From UBA9619 sp964630665 (GTDB lineage: Bacteria > Pseudomonadota > Gammaproteobacteria > Arenicellales > UBA868): a stretch of 64,000 nucleotides of DNA. Under the pieces are notes generated by a model that saw only the letters and a list, made by a program, of their open reading frames with translations, was not told the DNA's origin and did not search any database. Below are positions 27,613 through 36,881 of this stretch, piece after piece (position 1 is the stretch's first letter; each line of letters begins with the position of its first letter). The stretch spans positions 1 to 64,000 of the forward strand of contig CAZVVN010000005.1 of assembly GCA_964630665.1 (NCBI GenBank), given 5' to 3'. The translations under genes were made by a program, and so were the position numbers.

Positions 27613-28587
27613 TCAATCGCCGGCCAGCCAAGTGTGGAGATGACCTGCACCAGTCACGTTGTAATGTTCCGACCCCGGCCCGATCAGGCGTATGCCCTCA
27701 CCAGCACAGATCTCACCGATTTTTTTTGTTTTGGAGGCTTTTTCCTGCTCCAGTGCTTCTATTTTCGTTTCGTACCGCCTCGGCGCTGTAAAACACAACT
27801 CATAATCATCCCCGCCTGCCAGTGCTGATGACCGTGCAGCTCGATCGCCACAGACAGCCGACGCTGCCGGCGACACCGGCAGTAACGAAACGTCCAGGAC
27901 TGCCCCGAGGCCACCACTGCGGTGCAGGATGTGCCCAAGATCGGCTAATAATCCGTCGGACAGATCAATTGCAGCACTTGCGAGCCCTCTTAACGAGCAG
28001 CCCAGCGTGACCCTCGGTTCCGGGGCATTCAGCCGCCTCATAAGCCAAAGCTGGTTTGGATCAGCTTGATCAGCTCCCGCCTGGATAATGCCAAGCCCGA
28101 TCGACGCATCCCCCAGACTTCCACTGACCCAGATCTGGTCCCCCGGGCTGGCTCCGCTTCTTGTGATCGCGGTTCCGACAGGCAGAGTTCCAGCCACCGT
28201 GACCGTGATGCACAGTGGACCACTGCAAGTATCACCGCCAATGAGAGCAACACTGTATTGCTCAGCAAGGCTCATAAACCCCAGCGAGAATTGGCTGAGC
28301 CAATCCTCCTCTGCATGCGGCAAGACCAGGCTCAACAGCGCCCAACGTGGAACCGCCCCCATTGCGGCAAGATCACTCAGGTTGACCGCCAAGCTCTTGT
28401 GGCCCAAGTCGAGAGCGCTGGTACCGACTGGAAAATGAACCGATTCAACCAGCGTGTCGGTGGCGAGCACAGTCTCCTCCCCCGCCTGGTTCTTCACGAC
28501 AGCGCCATCATCGCCGATTCCCACCACCACATCGGCCGGGTATGAACCGTGTAGAAAGTAACGGTCGATGATCTCGAATTCGTCCAT
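27613..28587 (-). CDS. thiL: Thiamine-monophosphate kinase
   Basis: Phosphorylates thiamine phosphate to thiamine pyrophosphate. Motifs include DEFEIIDRYF, VVGIGDDGAVV, LATDTLVESVHF, GGDTCSGPLCITVT and AAIDLSDGLLADLGHIL. ATG 28587 gives 324 residues and puts the start 5 bp after nusB. An in-frame ATG at 28647 would lie inside nusB. TPP made here would serve the two TPP enzymes at the window edges. Confidence 0.95.
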   Translation of the reverse strand: MDEFEIIDRYFLHGSYPADVVVGIGDDGAVVKNQAGEETVLATDTLVESVHFPVGTSALDLGHKSLAVNLSDLAAMGAVPRWALLSLVLPHAEEDWLSQFSLGFMSLAEQYSVALIGGDTCSGPLCITVTVAGTLPVGTAITRSGASPGDQIWVSGSLGDASIGLGIIQAGADQADPNQLWLMRRLNAPEPRVTLGCSLRGLASAAIDLSDGLLADLGHILHRSGGLGAVLDVSLLPVSPAASAVCGDRAARSSALAGGDDYELCFTAPRRYETKIEALEQEKASKTKKIGEICAGEGIRLIGPGSEHYNVTGAGHLHTWLAGD

Positions 28588-28592
28588 CGGGC

Positions 28593-29030
28593 CTAGCAGG
28601 CCGGTAGCCTGGATTTCTTGCCTGGCCGGAGCTGGTTGCTCAAACAATCAAGAACCCCGTTGACAAACCGGTAACCTTCCTCAGACCCAAATATTCGACT
28701 CAACTCGATGGCCTCATTCAAAACGACCTTGTGAGGGATCTTTGGCTCGTGCAGCAGCTCATAAGCCGCAAGGCGCAGAATAGAGCGTTCCACCGGGTCC
28801 AATGAGTCCAACTCGCGAGAGAGACATGGTCTCAGACACTCATCAAGGGAGGAGCAATAGCCCGGAATGTTCTCAATCAGCTGAAGGAAGTAATCTCGAT
28901 TGACACCGGAGTATGCATCATCACTGATAAAACCGGGTTCGATCTCAGCCGCACTCTGACCGGTCAATTCCCACTGGTAAAGCGCCTGCACTGCGCTGCG
29001 ACGAGCCAGATGGCGACTGCCCGAGCTCAT
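28593..29030 (-). CDS. nusB: Transcription antitermination protein NusB
   Basis: rRNA antitermination factor. It has 145 residues, with the typical start RHLARRSAVQALYQWELTG and the conserved helix PVERSILRLAAYELLHEPKIPHKVVLNEAIELS. It overlaps the ribBA stop by 4 bp. In most relatives ribH lies directly upstream of nusB; it does not here. Confidence 0.95.
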   Translation of the reverse strand: MSSGSRHLARRSAVQALYQWELTGQSAAEIEPGFISDDAYSGVNRDYFLQLIENIPGYCSSLDECLRPCLSRELDSLDPVERSILRLAAYELLHEPKIPHKVVLNEAIELSRIFGSEEGYRFVNGVLDCLSNQLRPGKKSRLPAC

Positions 29031-30157
29031 CCCCTTACACGAGGTGGGTCGCTGAGGTACTCGATCACTGTTAACCCGAACCCGGACAATGCGTGTGTCC
29101 GGCGGGGCGTTCCCATCACGATGACTTCACCGACATTCAGATCAGCCAGAATTTGACTACCGGCACCCAGCATCCGCAACTCCCGACCCTCACCATCGTC
29201 ACTGGATTCGCCGCGCAGTCTCCGCTCCAGTGTCGCTGCATCCTCGGCATAGGCCAGGAGCACGAGTACGCCATGGCCTTTAGCAGCTATCTGCTGCAAG
29301 GCCGAATCGACGGTCCAGCGTCCGGTATCCCTCGCTTCGGCCAACATGTCATACACCCCGCGGTGGCTTTGAACCCGAACCAACGTCGGCTGATCCGTCT
29401 GAATATTTCCTGCGACCAGCGCCAAGTGGACATGTCGCAACTCGGCATCTTCATAGACCACCGCACGGAACTGACCGTGCCGGGTTTCAATCAGATTCTC
29501 CGAGACACGCCAGACAGTCGGTTCATTCTTGAGGCGATAGCGGATCAGATCGGCAATCGCACCGATCCGAATCTGATGTTTGCTTCCAAATTCAACGAGG
29601 TCTGGAAGGCGGGCCATGGTTCCATCCGGGTTCAGAATCTCGCAAATCACGCTAGCAGGCTCAAAACCGCACATTCGAGCCAGATCGACTCCCGCTTCAG
29701 TATGCCCGGCCCGGGTCAACACGCCGCCGGGTTGTGCCATGACCGGAAAGACGTGACCTGGTGTGACAATATCGTCGGCCGTTGCATTCTCGCTGACTGC
29801 CGACAGGATTGTCGTCGCCCGATCAGCAGCCGAAATGCCGGTGGTAACGCCGCGCGCTGCTTCAATAGATACAGTAAAATTTGTTGAATAACGGGAATCA
29901 TTGTCCCTGACCATCAGCGGCAGATTGAGTCTTTGGCAGCGCTCATCAGTCAATGTCAGACAGATCAAACCACGTCCATGCGATGCCATGAAGTTAATGT
30001 GATCAGCGGTCACACAGCCTGCCGCAATGACCAAGTCTCCTTCATTCTCCCGGTCCTCGTCATCAACCAGAATCACCATCTTACCGTTCCGGTAGTCCTC
30101 GAGAATTTCCTCGATCGGACTGACCCGCAGATCCGACAGATCGGGCTTGAGCGTCAT
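29027..30157 (-). CDS. ribBA: 3,4-dihydroxy-2-butanone 4-phosphate synthase with degenerate GTP cyclohydrolase II domain
   Basis: The N-terminal 200 residues are a complete RibB ([40 protein letters not shown]), which makes the four-carbon precursor of riboflavin from ribulose 5-phosphate. The C-terminal half follows the RibA fold, but the zinc-site cysteines are gone: where active enzymes have a GDVF-S-RCDCG segment, this reads [18 protein letters not shown]. So GTP cyclohydrolase II activity is not expected, and a separate ribA should exist. It has 376 residues and is translationally coupled to nusB. Confidence 0.92.
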   Translation of the reverse strand: MTLKPDLSDLRVSPIEEILEDYRNGKMVILVDDEDRENEGDLVIAAGCVTADHINFMASHGRGLICLTLTDERCQRLNLPLMVRDNDSRYSTNFTVSIEAARGVTTGISAADRATTILSAVSENATADDIVTPGHVFPVMAQPGGVLTRAGHTEAGVDLARMCGFEPASVICEILNPDGTMARLPDLVEFGSKHQIRIGAIADLIRYRLKNEPTVWRVSENLIETRHGQFRAVVYEDAELRHVHLALVAGNIQTDQPTLVRVQSHRGVYDMLAEARDTGRWTVDSALQQIAAKGHGVLVLLAYAEDAATLERRLRGESSDDGEGRELRMLGAGSQILADLNVGEVIVMGTPRRTHALSGFGLTVIEYLSDPPRVRG

Positions 30158-30218
30158 ATCGTCACTTCTGCGGCTTCAAGGCAAAAACGCTTCGGGCTCG
30201 GCTTTGAATCGGAGTGAC

Positions 30219-30827
30219 TCATTTCTGACAATCCCACAGTCTTTTGAGGTAACGAGCGACCAGGTCGACTTCGACGTGTACGCTATCACCGGATTCAAGG
30301 CTGCCCAGAGTCGTCACAGTCAGCGTATGCGGCACAATATTAACCTCGATGTCGACTGCATTCGTGGAGTCGGTCACCTTGTTAATGGTCAGGCTGACTC
30401 CATCCAGCGCCACCGAACCTTTCTCAGCAAGAAATTGTGCCAAGTTTCGTCGGCAGCGGAATATCATGGATTCCGAACGCCCAGCCGCCTGTCGGTCAAC
30501 CAAGGTGGCGATTCCGTCGACATGGCCAGAAACCAGGTGACCACCGTACCGGTCGTTAAAGTTCATTGCCCGTTCCAGGTTTACAAAGTCACCAATTTCC
30601 AGCGTCCCCAGATTGGTTCGATCAAGGGTTTCAAGAGAGATGTCAAAATCCACGCGGGCGCCGTCTTGCTGGACGGCAGTCAAGCAGGCACCGTTGACAG
30701 AGACACTCTCACCGATGCTCACCACCTCTTTCTCCAGCACACTTGCATAGATTCCAAGACATAGATCCCCCCCTTGTCGAGTCATCAACGCAACCTCGCC
30801 GCGAGCCTCGACGATACCAGTGAACAT
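30219..30827 (-). CDS. ribE: Riboflavin synthase alpha chain
   Basis: Dismutates two lumazines to riboflavin. It has two lumazine-binding repeats: FTGIVEARGEV with VNGACLTAV, and LVSGHVDGIATL with DGVSLTINKV. It has 202 residues. The ATG overlaps the ribD stop as TGATG, so the genes are coupled. Also called ribC in some species. Confidence 0.95.
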   Translation of the reverse strand: MFTGIVEARGEVALMTRQGGDLCLGIYASVLEKEVVSIGESVSVNGACLTAVQQDGARVDFDISLETLDRTNLGTLEIGDFVNLERAMNFNDRYGGHLVSGHVDGIATLVDRQAAGRSESMIFRCRRNLAQFLAEKGSVALDGVSLTINKVTDSTNAVDIEVNIVPHTLTVTTLGSLESGDSVHVEVDLVARYLKRLWDCQK

Positions 30828-31939
30828 CACTCGCCCCCTTCTCTGATCGGTCGATAGACCGCCTTTATATCCCGCCCGATCCGGCCCACATCTAGAATCT
30901 CATATCGAATTCGATCTTTCATACTCCTGACACCCCGAACGACGAACATTCCGCGACCAGTGCTGCCCAGAACATCCGGTGAACTGTAGGTTATGATTTC
31001 ATCTACTAGCCCTGCAGCCACGAAGGCCCCGGACACGTCAGCTCCGGCCTCGACCAGAATCTCATTACAACCACGTTGACCAAGCAGCTCAACCAGAGCA
31101 GATAGGTCAACACGCCCATCTACTCCCGGCATACGCATACACTCTGTCCTGGAGTCAAATATATCGCCATAGGCGTCTTTCCCTGAGGTTACGATCAACA
31201 CCGGCCCGTCCACGCTAAAGATTGCGGCACCAGGGTCAAGGCGTGCCTTCCCGTCCAGCACCACCCGCAGACTGGGAGCCAAGGGCTCATCCACGCGTGC
31301 ATTCAATCGCGGATCATCCTCGATCACCGTCCCGATGCCGGTAACCAAAGCGCAACTGCGTGCCCGCAGGCAATGCACGTCCCGCCGAGATGCTTCAGAG
31401 GTAATCCACTGGCTGCTGCCATCCATCGCAGCTGTTCTGCCGTCGAGAGTGGCTGCCACCTTGACTCGGACCAACGGCTGCCCTGTTCCCATCCGCTTGA
31501 CAAACCCCTCATTGAGCTTGTGGGCCTCCACAGAACCGATTCCAACATCGACATCAATGCCGGCTGCTCGCAAACTCGCGACTCCCTGACCGGAAACCTT
31601 CGGATTAGGATCCAGCATCGCGGCTACGACCCGCTTAACACCAACTCTTATAAGGCTGTCAGCGCATGGCCCGGTACGGCCCGTGTGACAGCACGGCTCT
31701 AGGGTTACGAACACTTCCGCGCCACTGGCTCGCCTGCCAGCTTGCTCCAGCGCCATGACCTCGGCATGGCTTTCACCCGCCCATTCGTGCCAGCCCTCGC
31801 CTACGACTTGGTCGTCAAACACGATCACACAGCCGACTCGAGGGTTCGGCCGTGTTGTATAAAGCCCCTTAGAGGCGAGCGCCAGGGCTTGCGACATATA
31901 CCGCTGTTCCCGATACTCCTCGGCTAGCGCTGAATTCAT
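30827..31939 (-). CDS. ribD: Bifunctional riboflavin biosynthesis deaminase/reductase
   Basis: Deaminates and then reduces the pyrimidine intermediate of riboflavin synthesis. The zinc deaminase domain has SHAEVMAL and PCCHTGRTGPC. The reductase domain (about residue 150 on) has VKVAATLDGRTA, SQWITSE, GIGTVIEDDPRLN and EILVEAGADVSGAF. It has 370 residues and overlaps the nrdR stop by 4 bp. Confidence 0.96.
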   Translation of the reverse strand: MNSALAEEYREQRYMSQALALASKGLYTTRPNPRVGCVIVFDDQVVGEGWHEWAGESHAEVMALEQAGRRASGAEVFVTLEPCCHTGRTGPCADSLIRVGVKRVVAAMLDPNPKVSGQGVASLRAAGIDVDVGIGSVEAHKLNEGFVKRMGTGQPLVRVKVAATLDGRTAAMDGSSQWITSEASRRDVHCLRARSCALVTGIGTVIEDDPRLNARVDEPLAPSLRVVLDGKARLDPGAAIFSVDGPVLIVTSGKDAYGDIFDSRTECMRMPGVDGRVDLSALVELLGQRGCNEILVEAGADVSGAFVAAGLVDEIITYSSPDVLGSTGRGMFVVRGVRSMKDRIRYEILDVGRIGRDIKAVYRPIREGGE

Positions 31940-32454
31940 TTTTTTGCTGTCATTTCTGTGTCAGCCAGCAACGACAATTGAGCGACTTCCGGGGTACGCT
32001 GGCGCGAGCGTTCCAGACGGTCGACCTCATCAGTGAATGCCGAGGCATCTTCAAAGCGTCGGTAGACCGAGGCGTAGCGCACGTAAGCCACCTCGTCCAG
32101 CTTCTGCAAAGCATCCATCACCACCTGTCCGATCACGGACGAGCTTATTTCCCGTTCCCCGGAGAGTTTCTGCAGGCGGGTTATGCTGAGCACTGTGGAC
32201 TCGATTTCATCCACACCGACGGGGCGTTTTTCCAAAGCCCGCATGATGCCCCGCCTCAGTTTTTCTTCATTCCACAACTCACGTCGTCCGTCACTCTTGA
32301 TGACCCGAGGGTGATCCAGTGCCGACCGCTCGAAAGTGGTAAAACGGTGCTCACAGCCCTGGCAGGTTCGACGCCGGCGGATGGCATCACCGCCGTCGCT
32401 CAGCCGCGAATCGATGACCCGCGTCTGGTCGGATCCACAACTGGGGCAGCGCAC
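31936..32454 (-). CDS. nrdR: Transcriptional repressor NrdR
   Basis: Represses ribonucleotide reductase genes in response to dATP/ATP through its ATP-cone. The zinc ribbon is CPSCGSDQTRVIDSR then RRRRTCQGCEHRFTTFE, and the ATP-cone runs from about residue 49. I chose GTG 32454, behind GGGGG, because it places the zinc ribbon at the N terminus as in the family and gives 172 residues. Longer starts would overlap secF. Confidence 0.95.
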   Translation of the reverse strand: MRCPSCGSDQTRVIDSRLSDGGDAIRRRRTCQGCEHRFTTFERSALDHPRVIKSDGRRELWNEEKLRRGIMRALEKRPVGVDEIESTVLSITRLQKLSGEREISSSVIGQVVMDALQKLDEVAYVRYASVYRRFEDASAFTDEVDRLERSRQRTPEVAQLSLLADTEMTAKK

Positions 32455-32488
32455 GTTGGCCCCCGAAAGATCTGGAAGCGCCGTTGCC

Positions 32489-33496
32489 TCAAGGCAACGC
32501 GTCTGCTTCCTCTCCTTCCTTACTGACCGGCAGCATGTCATCGCGGGATATACCCATACTCAAGACAACCGGACTTGCCACAAAAATAGACGAATAGGTT
32601 CCGACCAGTACCCCAATCAGAAGCGCCGCGGCGAATCCTTTTATGATCTCGCCCCCAACCAGTAGCAGCGTCACGACCACCAGCAACGTGGTCAGTGAAG
32701 TCAGCAGTGTGCGGCGAAGGGTCTGGTTGATCGCGCTGTTCATGATCTCGCTGACCGTGCCACGGCGCATCTTGCGAAAATTCTCCCTTATTCGGTCAAA
32801 CACAACAATTGTATCGTTCAATGAATATCCAATTACCGCCAACACCGCTGCCAGTACCGGTAGAGAGAATTCAAGACCGGTCAAAGAGAAGAACCCTATC
32901 GTGATCGCCACGTCATGAACAAGAGCAGTGACGGCTCCCAGGGCAAAACGCCACTCGAACCGCCAGGCTACGTAAGCCAGGATCCCGATCAATGCGTACA
33001 GCATGGCGAGACCGCCGTCCTCCGTCAATTCATCACCCACCTGGGGCCCGACAAACTCGACGCGCCGCATCTGAACGCGACAATCCTGGGACTGGTTACC
33101 CTCCGTCACGCAGCGTTGGCTTTTCCCTTCTGGACTTTCTGCCAGAGTTTCCGAGAACGGCGCTCTAAGAGATGTCATGATCAGGCTACTGGTCTCAGCT
33201 GCGTTGGCCGCACTGTTAGCGGGGAGTCGAATCATGACATCACGGGACGTCCCGAAATACTGAACAATGACATCATCAAATCCTGCATTTTGCAGACTCG
33301 CCCGGATCTCGTTTGCGTCTACCGTCTCGGTATAAGAGACTTCAACCAGGGTCCCGCCGGTGAAGTCGATACCGAAGTTCAGTCCCCGGGAAAAAAGCGA
33401 CACCAGTCCGATCGCAATGACAACTACCGACGCCAGGACTGCCTGTTTTCGCCGACCTAAGAAATCGATTCGTGTGTCTCGCTTAAGAAATTCCAT
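32489..33496 (-). CDS. secF: Protein translocase subunit SecF
   Basis: With SecD it uses the proton-motive force to help pull proteins across the inner membrane. It has six membrane segments around one periplasmic domain. Conserved features are NFGIDFTGGTLVEV, VGPQVGDEL and GYSLNDTIVVFDRIRENFRKMR. It has 335 residues and starts 8 bp after secD. Confidence 0.96.
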   Translation of the reverse strand: MEFLKRDTRIDFLGRRKQAVLASVVVIAIGLVSLFSRGLNFGIDFTGGTLVEVSYTETVDANEIRASLQNAGFDDVIVQYFGTSRDVMIRLPANSAANAAETSSLIMTSLRAPFSETLAESPEGKSQRCVTEGNQSQDCRVQMRRVEFVGPQVGDELTEDGGLAMLYALIGILAYVAWRFEWRFALGAVTALVHDVAITIGFFSLTGLEFSLPVLAAVLAVIGYSLNDTIVVFDRIRENFRKMRRGTVSEIMNSAINQTLRRTLLTSLTTLLVVVTLLLVGGEIIKGFAAALLIGVLVGTYSSIFVASPVVLSMGISRDDMLPVSKEGEEADALP

Positions 33497-33504
33497 AACT
33501 CGCC

Positions 33505-35388
33505 TTAAATCGCTAGACTTTTTACCCGCTTGCCGCCATACAGAAGGTTGACCAGACCCCGCGTCACCAGAATTGCCGTAAACATGGAAGTCAGAATTCC
33601 GATGCTGAGTGTTACCGCAAACCCCTTGATTGGACCAGTACCGAAATTGAACAACACAACCGCAGCGATCAGAGTCGTGATGTTCGCATCGACGATTGTA
33701 GAAAGGGCCCTGTCATAACCCAGATGGATACTGGCCTGGGGAGAATTTCCGTTCCGTATCTCTTCTCGGATCCGCTCGAATATCAGCACATTTGCATCGA
33801 CCGCCATACCGACCGTCAACACGATGCCTGCTACGCCTGGCAGTGTCAGTGTCGCCTGAAACAAAGACAACACCGCCACGATCAGTACAAGGTTAAGCGC
33901 CAAAGCTACGTTTGCAAACAGGCCAAATGCCCGGTAGTACAGAAACATAAAAACTAACACCAGCACGAAACCGACAATAACCGAGCGAAACCCCTGATCG
34001 ATGTTGGCCTTGCCAAGGCTGGGGCCGACAGTTCGCTCTTCGATGATCTCGACCGGGGCGGCAAGGGCTCCTGCGCGAAGAAGCAATGCGAGGTCACGCG
34101 CCTCATTAACACTGTCGAGACCCTCGATCTGGAAACGTTTACCAAGTTGGTCGCGAATTACCGGTGCCGTTATGACCTCTTCGATCCGCTCCTTGACCCT
34201 GAGTGCTTTTCCATCTTCGCCGGTGATCAGACGACCGTCAGCATCCGTCTTGGCCGTGGATCGCAGTTCTATGTAGACGACCGCCATCCGCTTGCCGATA
34301 TTGTCACCGGTAATACGCTGATTGATTCTGGCCCCAACTGCATCCAGCGTGATACTGACGATCGGGCCGCCGCTCTGCGTGTCGATGCTGGCGGCCGCAT
34401 CAACGATGTTCTCGCCGGAGTAGATCACTCGCTTTTTCAGAAGGATCGGCCGGTCATTGCGCATACGATAAAGCTTGGAGGCGGGTGGCACTTTACCCCC
34501 AACAGCAGCATCCAGACTGTGCTCCTCGTCGACCAGCATCATCTCCAGCGTGGCAGTCCGCCCGAGAATACGCTTAGCACGGGCCGTGTCCTGAACACCG
34601 GGCAGCTGAACAACGATCCGGCGCTCACCCTGCCGCTGAACGACCGGTTCGGCTACACCGAGTTCATCGATACGGTTCCGGAGGGCAGTAATGTTCTGCG
34701 TCAGGGCAAATTCGGCCAGATCCTGGGTCTCGGAAGAACTCAGCGTGCCCTGAAGTTGCCGTTCCCCGGAATCTTCGACCTGCTGAATATCAAGTCCGGG
34801 AAACTGCTGATTTACGATCCGCACAGCCGCTTCAAGTTCGCCCGGGTTTCGCAGCCGAATGTTTATCGTACCACCCGGTTGCCGCCTGACCTCCTTGTAA
34901 CGCAGCTTCTCATTGCGCAACGCAGCCCGGAGATCGGCAACGTAGCGTTCTTCTGCGCGTCGCATCACGCTTTCCATGTCCACTTCCATCAGAAAATGTA
35001 CACCACCGCGCAGGTCCAGTCCCAGGTACATCGGTTTCGAGCCAATCCGGGCAAAAAGATCCGGTGCCGCTGACAGCAATGTCAGGGCAATCGTGTAGCG
35101 GTTACCGAGTTCAACCTCGAGCAGATCCCTCGCTTTGAGCTGATCATCCGGACTGGCAAAAGTCAGATTGATACCCTTATCGTCGAGAATCGCCGACCTG
35201 AGCTCGATCGATCCATCGAGCACCGACTTGACACGCTTTAAATCGGCCGATGACAGCGATGCGCCTCGTGAGCCGCGAATCTGTATACCCGGATCGTCCC
35301 CGAACAGGTTCGGCAGCGCGTAGAAAAGCCCCGGCACGACCACCAGAGCGATGATCAGCCACTTCCACCAGGGATAGTGGTTATGCAT
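33505..35388 (-). CDS. secD: Protein translocase subunit SecD
   Basis: It has an N-terminal membrane helix, a large periplasmic domain with the P1 head (LGLDLRGGVHFLMEVDM) and a C-terminal RND-like bundle (VGMAVDANVLIFERIREEIRNG). It has 627 residues, of normal length. It is part of yajC-secD-secF. Confidence 0.97.
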   Translation of the reverse strand: MHNHYPWWKWLIIALVVVPGLFYALPNLFGDDPGIQIRGSRGASLSSADLKRVKSVLDGSIELRSAILDDKGINLTFASPDDQLKARDLLEVELGNRYTIALTLLSAAPDLFARIGSKPMYLGLDLRGGVHFLMEVDMESVMRRAEERYVADLRAALRNEKLRYKEVRRQPGGTINIRLRNPGELEAAVRIVNQQFPGLDIQQVEDSGERQLQGTLSSSETQDLAEFALTQNITALRNRIDELGVAEPVVQRQGERRIVVQLPGVQDTARAKRILGRTATLEMMLVDEEHSLDAAVGGKVPPASKLYRMRNDRPILLKKRVIYSGENIVDAAASIDTQSGGPIVSITLDAVGARINQRITGDNIGKRMAVVYIELRSTAKTDADGRLITGEDGKALRVKERIEEVITAPVIRDQLGKRFQIEGLDSVNEARDLALLLRAGALAAPVEIIEERTVGPSLGKANIDQGFRSVIVGFVLVLVFMFLYYRAFGLFANVALALNLVLIVAVLSLFQATLTLPGVAGIVLTVGMAVDANVLIFERIREEIRNGNSPQASIHLGYDRALSTIVDANITTLIAAVVLFNFGTGPIKGFAVTLSIGILTSMFTAILVTRGLVNLLYGGKRVKSLAI

Positions 35389-35398
35389 CGTTAGCCTG

Positions 35399-35725
35399 TC
35401 AGTTGGTGTCTGCTGCGCCCTTCGGAATCATCTGGGCAATCTGTGGCCGCTGTATCTTGACGTTGACACCCTTGGCGATCTCCAGAGTTACGAAGTTGTC
35501 ATCCAGATCAACCACTTTGCCCAGCAAGCCACCGTTCGTGGCGACGTCATCTCCCTTCTTGATCGAAGCCACCATCTCTTTATGTTGCTTGGCCCGTTTC
35601 TGCTGGGGGCGAATCAGCAGGAAATAGAAAAGGACAAAGATGATGACCAATGGCGCCAAGCTGAGCAGCCCGCCGCCGCCTTCGCCCCCTATTTGTGCCC
35701 ATGCGTCTGATATCAGGAAACTCAT
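35399..35725 (-). CDS. yajC: Preprotein translocase accessory subunit YajC
   Basis: Small single-span protein associated with SecDF. The transmembrane helix (LLSLAPLVIIFVLFYFLLI) is followed by RPQQKRAKQHKEMVASIKKGDDVATNGG, the family signature. It has 108 residues. Confidence 0.96.
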   Translation of the reverse strand: MSFLISDAWAQIGGEGGGGLLSLAPLVIIFVLFYFLLIRPQQKRAKQHKEMVASIKKGDDVATNGGLLGKVVDLDDNFVTLEIAKGVNVKIQRPQIAQMIPKGAADTN

Positions 35726-35762
35726 TTCGGATTACCCGGTCTTTAACTGGAAAAGCGCCCGA

Positions 35763-36878
35763 TTATGCCACATCCGACCCCCCTCCGAGGTAACCCTCGA
35801 GGAAGGTCCGGCTGAACGAATCCAGAGTTCCGGCCGCCACGGCGCCGCGAATGTCTCTCATCAAGGCGCCAAAAAACCACAGGTTGTGCAGTGTACAGAG
35901 GCGCTTTCCAAGGCTTTCGCTGGTAGTAAACAGGTGCCGTAGATAACTCCGGCTGTAGCTGGTACAGGCGGGGCAACGGCAATATTCTTCAATAGGACTG
36001 GTGTCCGTCCGATTGGCAGAATTCTTCAGCCTAACGATTCCATTCCGGGTGTAGAGCCAGCCATTACGGGCGTTGCGGGTCGGCAGAACACAGTCAAAAA
36101 GGTCGATACCAGATCGAACACCGGTGAGAATGTCCTCCGGCCTTCCGACCCCCATCAGATACCGCGGACTCCCACCCGGCATCTCGGGAGTGACCTGTTC
36201 CAGGACACTGTACATCTGCTCGGTTGGCTCTCCCACGGAAAGCCCGCCAAGAGCATAACCGTCAAAGCCTATCTCCTCTAAAGCTTCGAGCGAACGGATC
36301 CTGAGTTCGGGATAAATCCCACCTTGCGCAATCCCAAACAGGGCCTGACCCTCGCCCTCGTGTGCATCACGGCAGCGCCTAGCCCAGCGCAACGACCTGT
36401 TCATTGATGTTTCCGCGTTCTGACGGGTCGTGGGGTACGCCGTGCACTCGTCAAAGACCATAACGACATCCGAGCCCAGATCTCGCTGTACCGACATCGA
36501 CTCTTCGGGTCCGAGATAGACCTTGGAGCCGTCGAATGGGGAGCGGAATGTGACTCCCTGTTCGGTGATATTGCGGGAATCCGCCAGACTCCAGACTTGG
36601 AAACCACCAGAATCAGTCAGGATGGGACCGGACCAGCGCATAAAGTCATGCAGGGTGCCGTGGGCCTTGACCACTTCCGTGCCTGGCCGCAGCATCAAGT
36701 GAAAGGTGTTGCCAAGGATGACCCTGGCGCCACTCTCGGCCACTTCCTCAGGAGCCACAGTTCTTACTGCCCCGCCCGTGCCGACCGGCATGAACGCTGG
36801 CGTCTCCACCTCGCCGCGGGAAAACATGAGAGCACCTCGGCGGGCGTTACCGTCCGTTGCAGTGACTGTAAATTGCAC
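35763..36878 (-). CDS. tgt: Queuine tRNA-ribosyltransferase
   Basis: Exchanges guanine 34 for preQ1 in GUN tRNAs. Substrate and catalytic motifs are DSGGFQVWSL, GSDVVMVFDECT, YALGGLSVGEP and DLFDCVLPTRNARNG. The zinc ligands are in YCRCPACTSYSRSYLRHL followed by HN. It has 371 residues and starts 3 bp after queA. Confidence 0.97.
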   Translation of the reverse strand: MQFTVTATDGNARRGALMFSRGEVETPAFMPVGTGGAVRTVAPEEVAESGARVILGNTFHLMLRPGTEVVKAHGTLHDFMRWSGPILTDSGGFQVWSLADSRNITEQGVTFRSPFDGSKVYLGPEESMSVQRDLGSDVVMVFDECTAYPTTRQNAETSMNRSLRWARRCRDAHEGEGQALFGIAQGGIYPELRIRSLEALEEIGFDGYALGGLSVGEPTEQMYSVLEQVTPEMPGGSPRYLMGVGRPEDILTGVRSGIDLFDCVLPTRNARNGWLYTRNGIVRLKNSANRTDTSPIEEYCRCPACTSYSRSYLRHLFTTSESLGKRLCTLHNLWFFGALMRDIRGAVAAGTLDSFSRTFLEGYLGGGSDVA

Positions 36879-36881
36879 TAT

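Noticed and set aside
32455..32488. FMN riboswitch controlling the riboflavin genes
   Set aside because: The rib genes are coupled behind nrdR with overlaps, and no leader of sufficient length exists.
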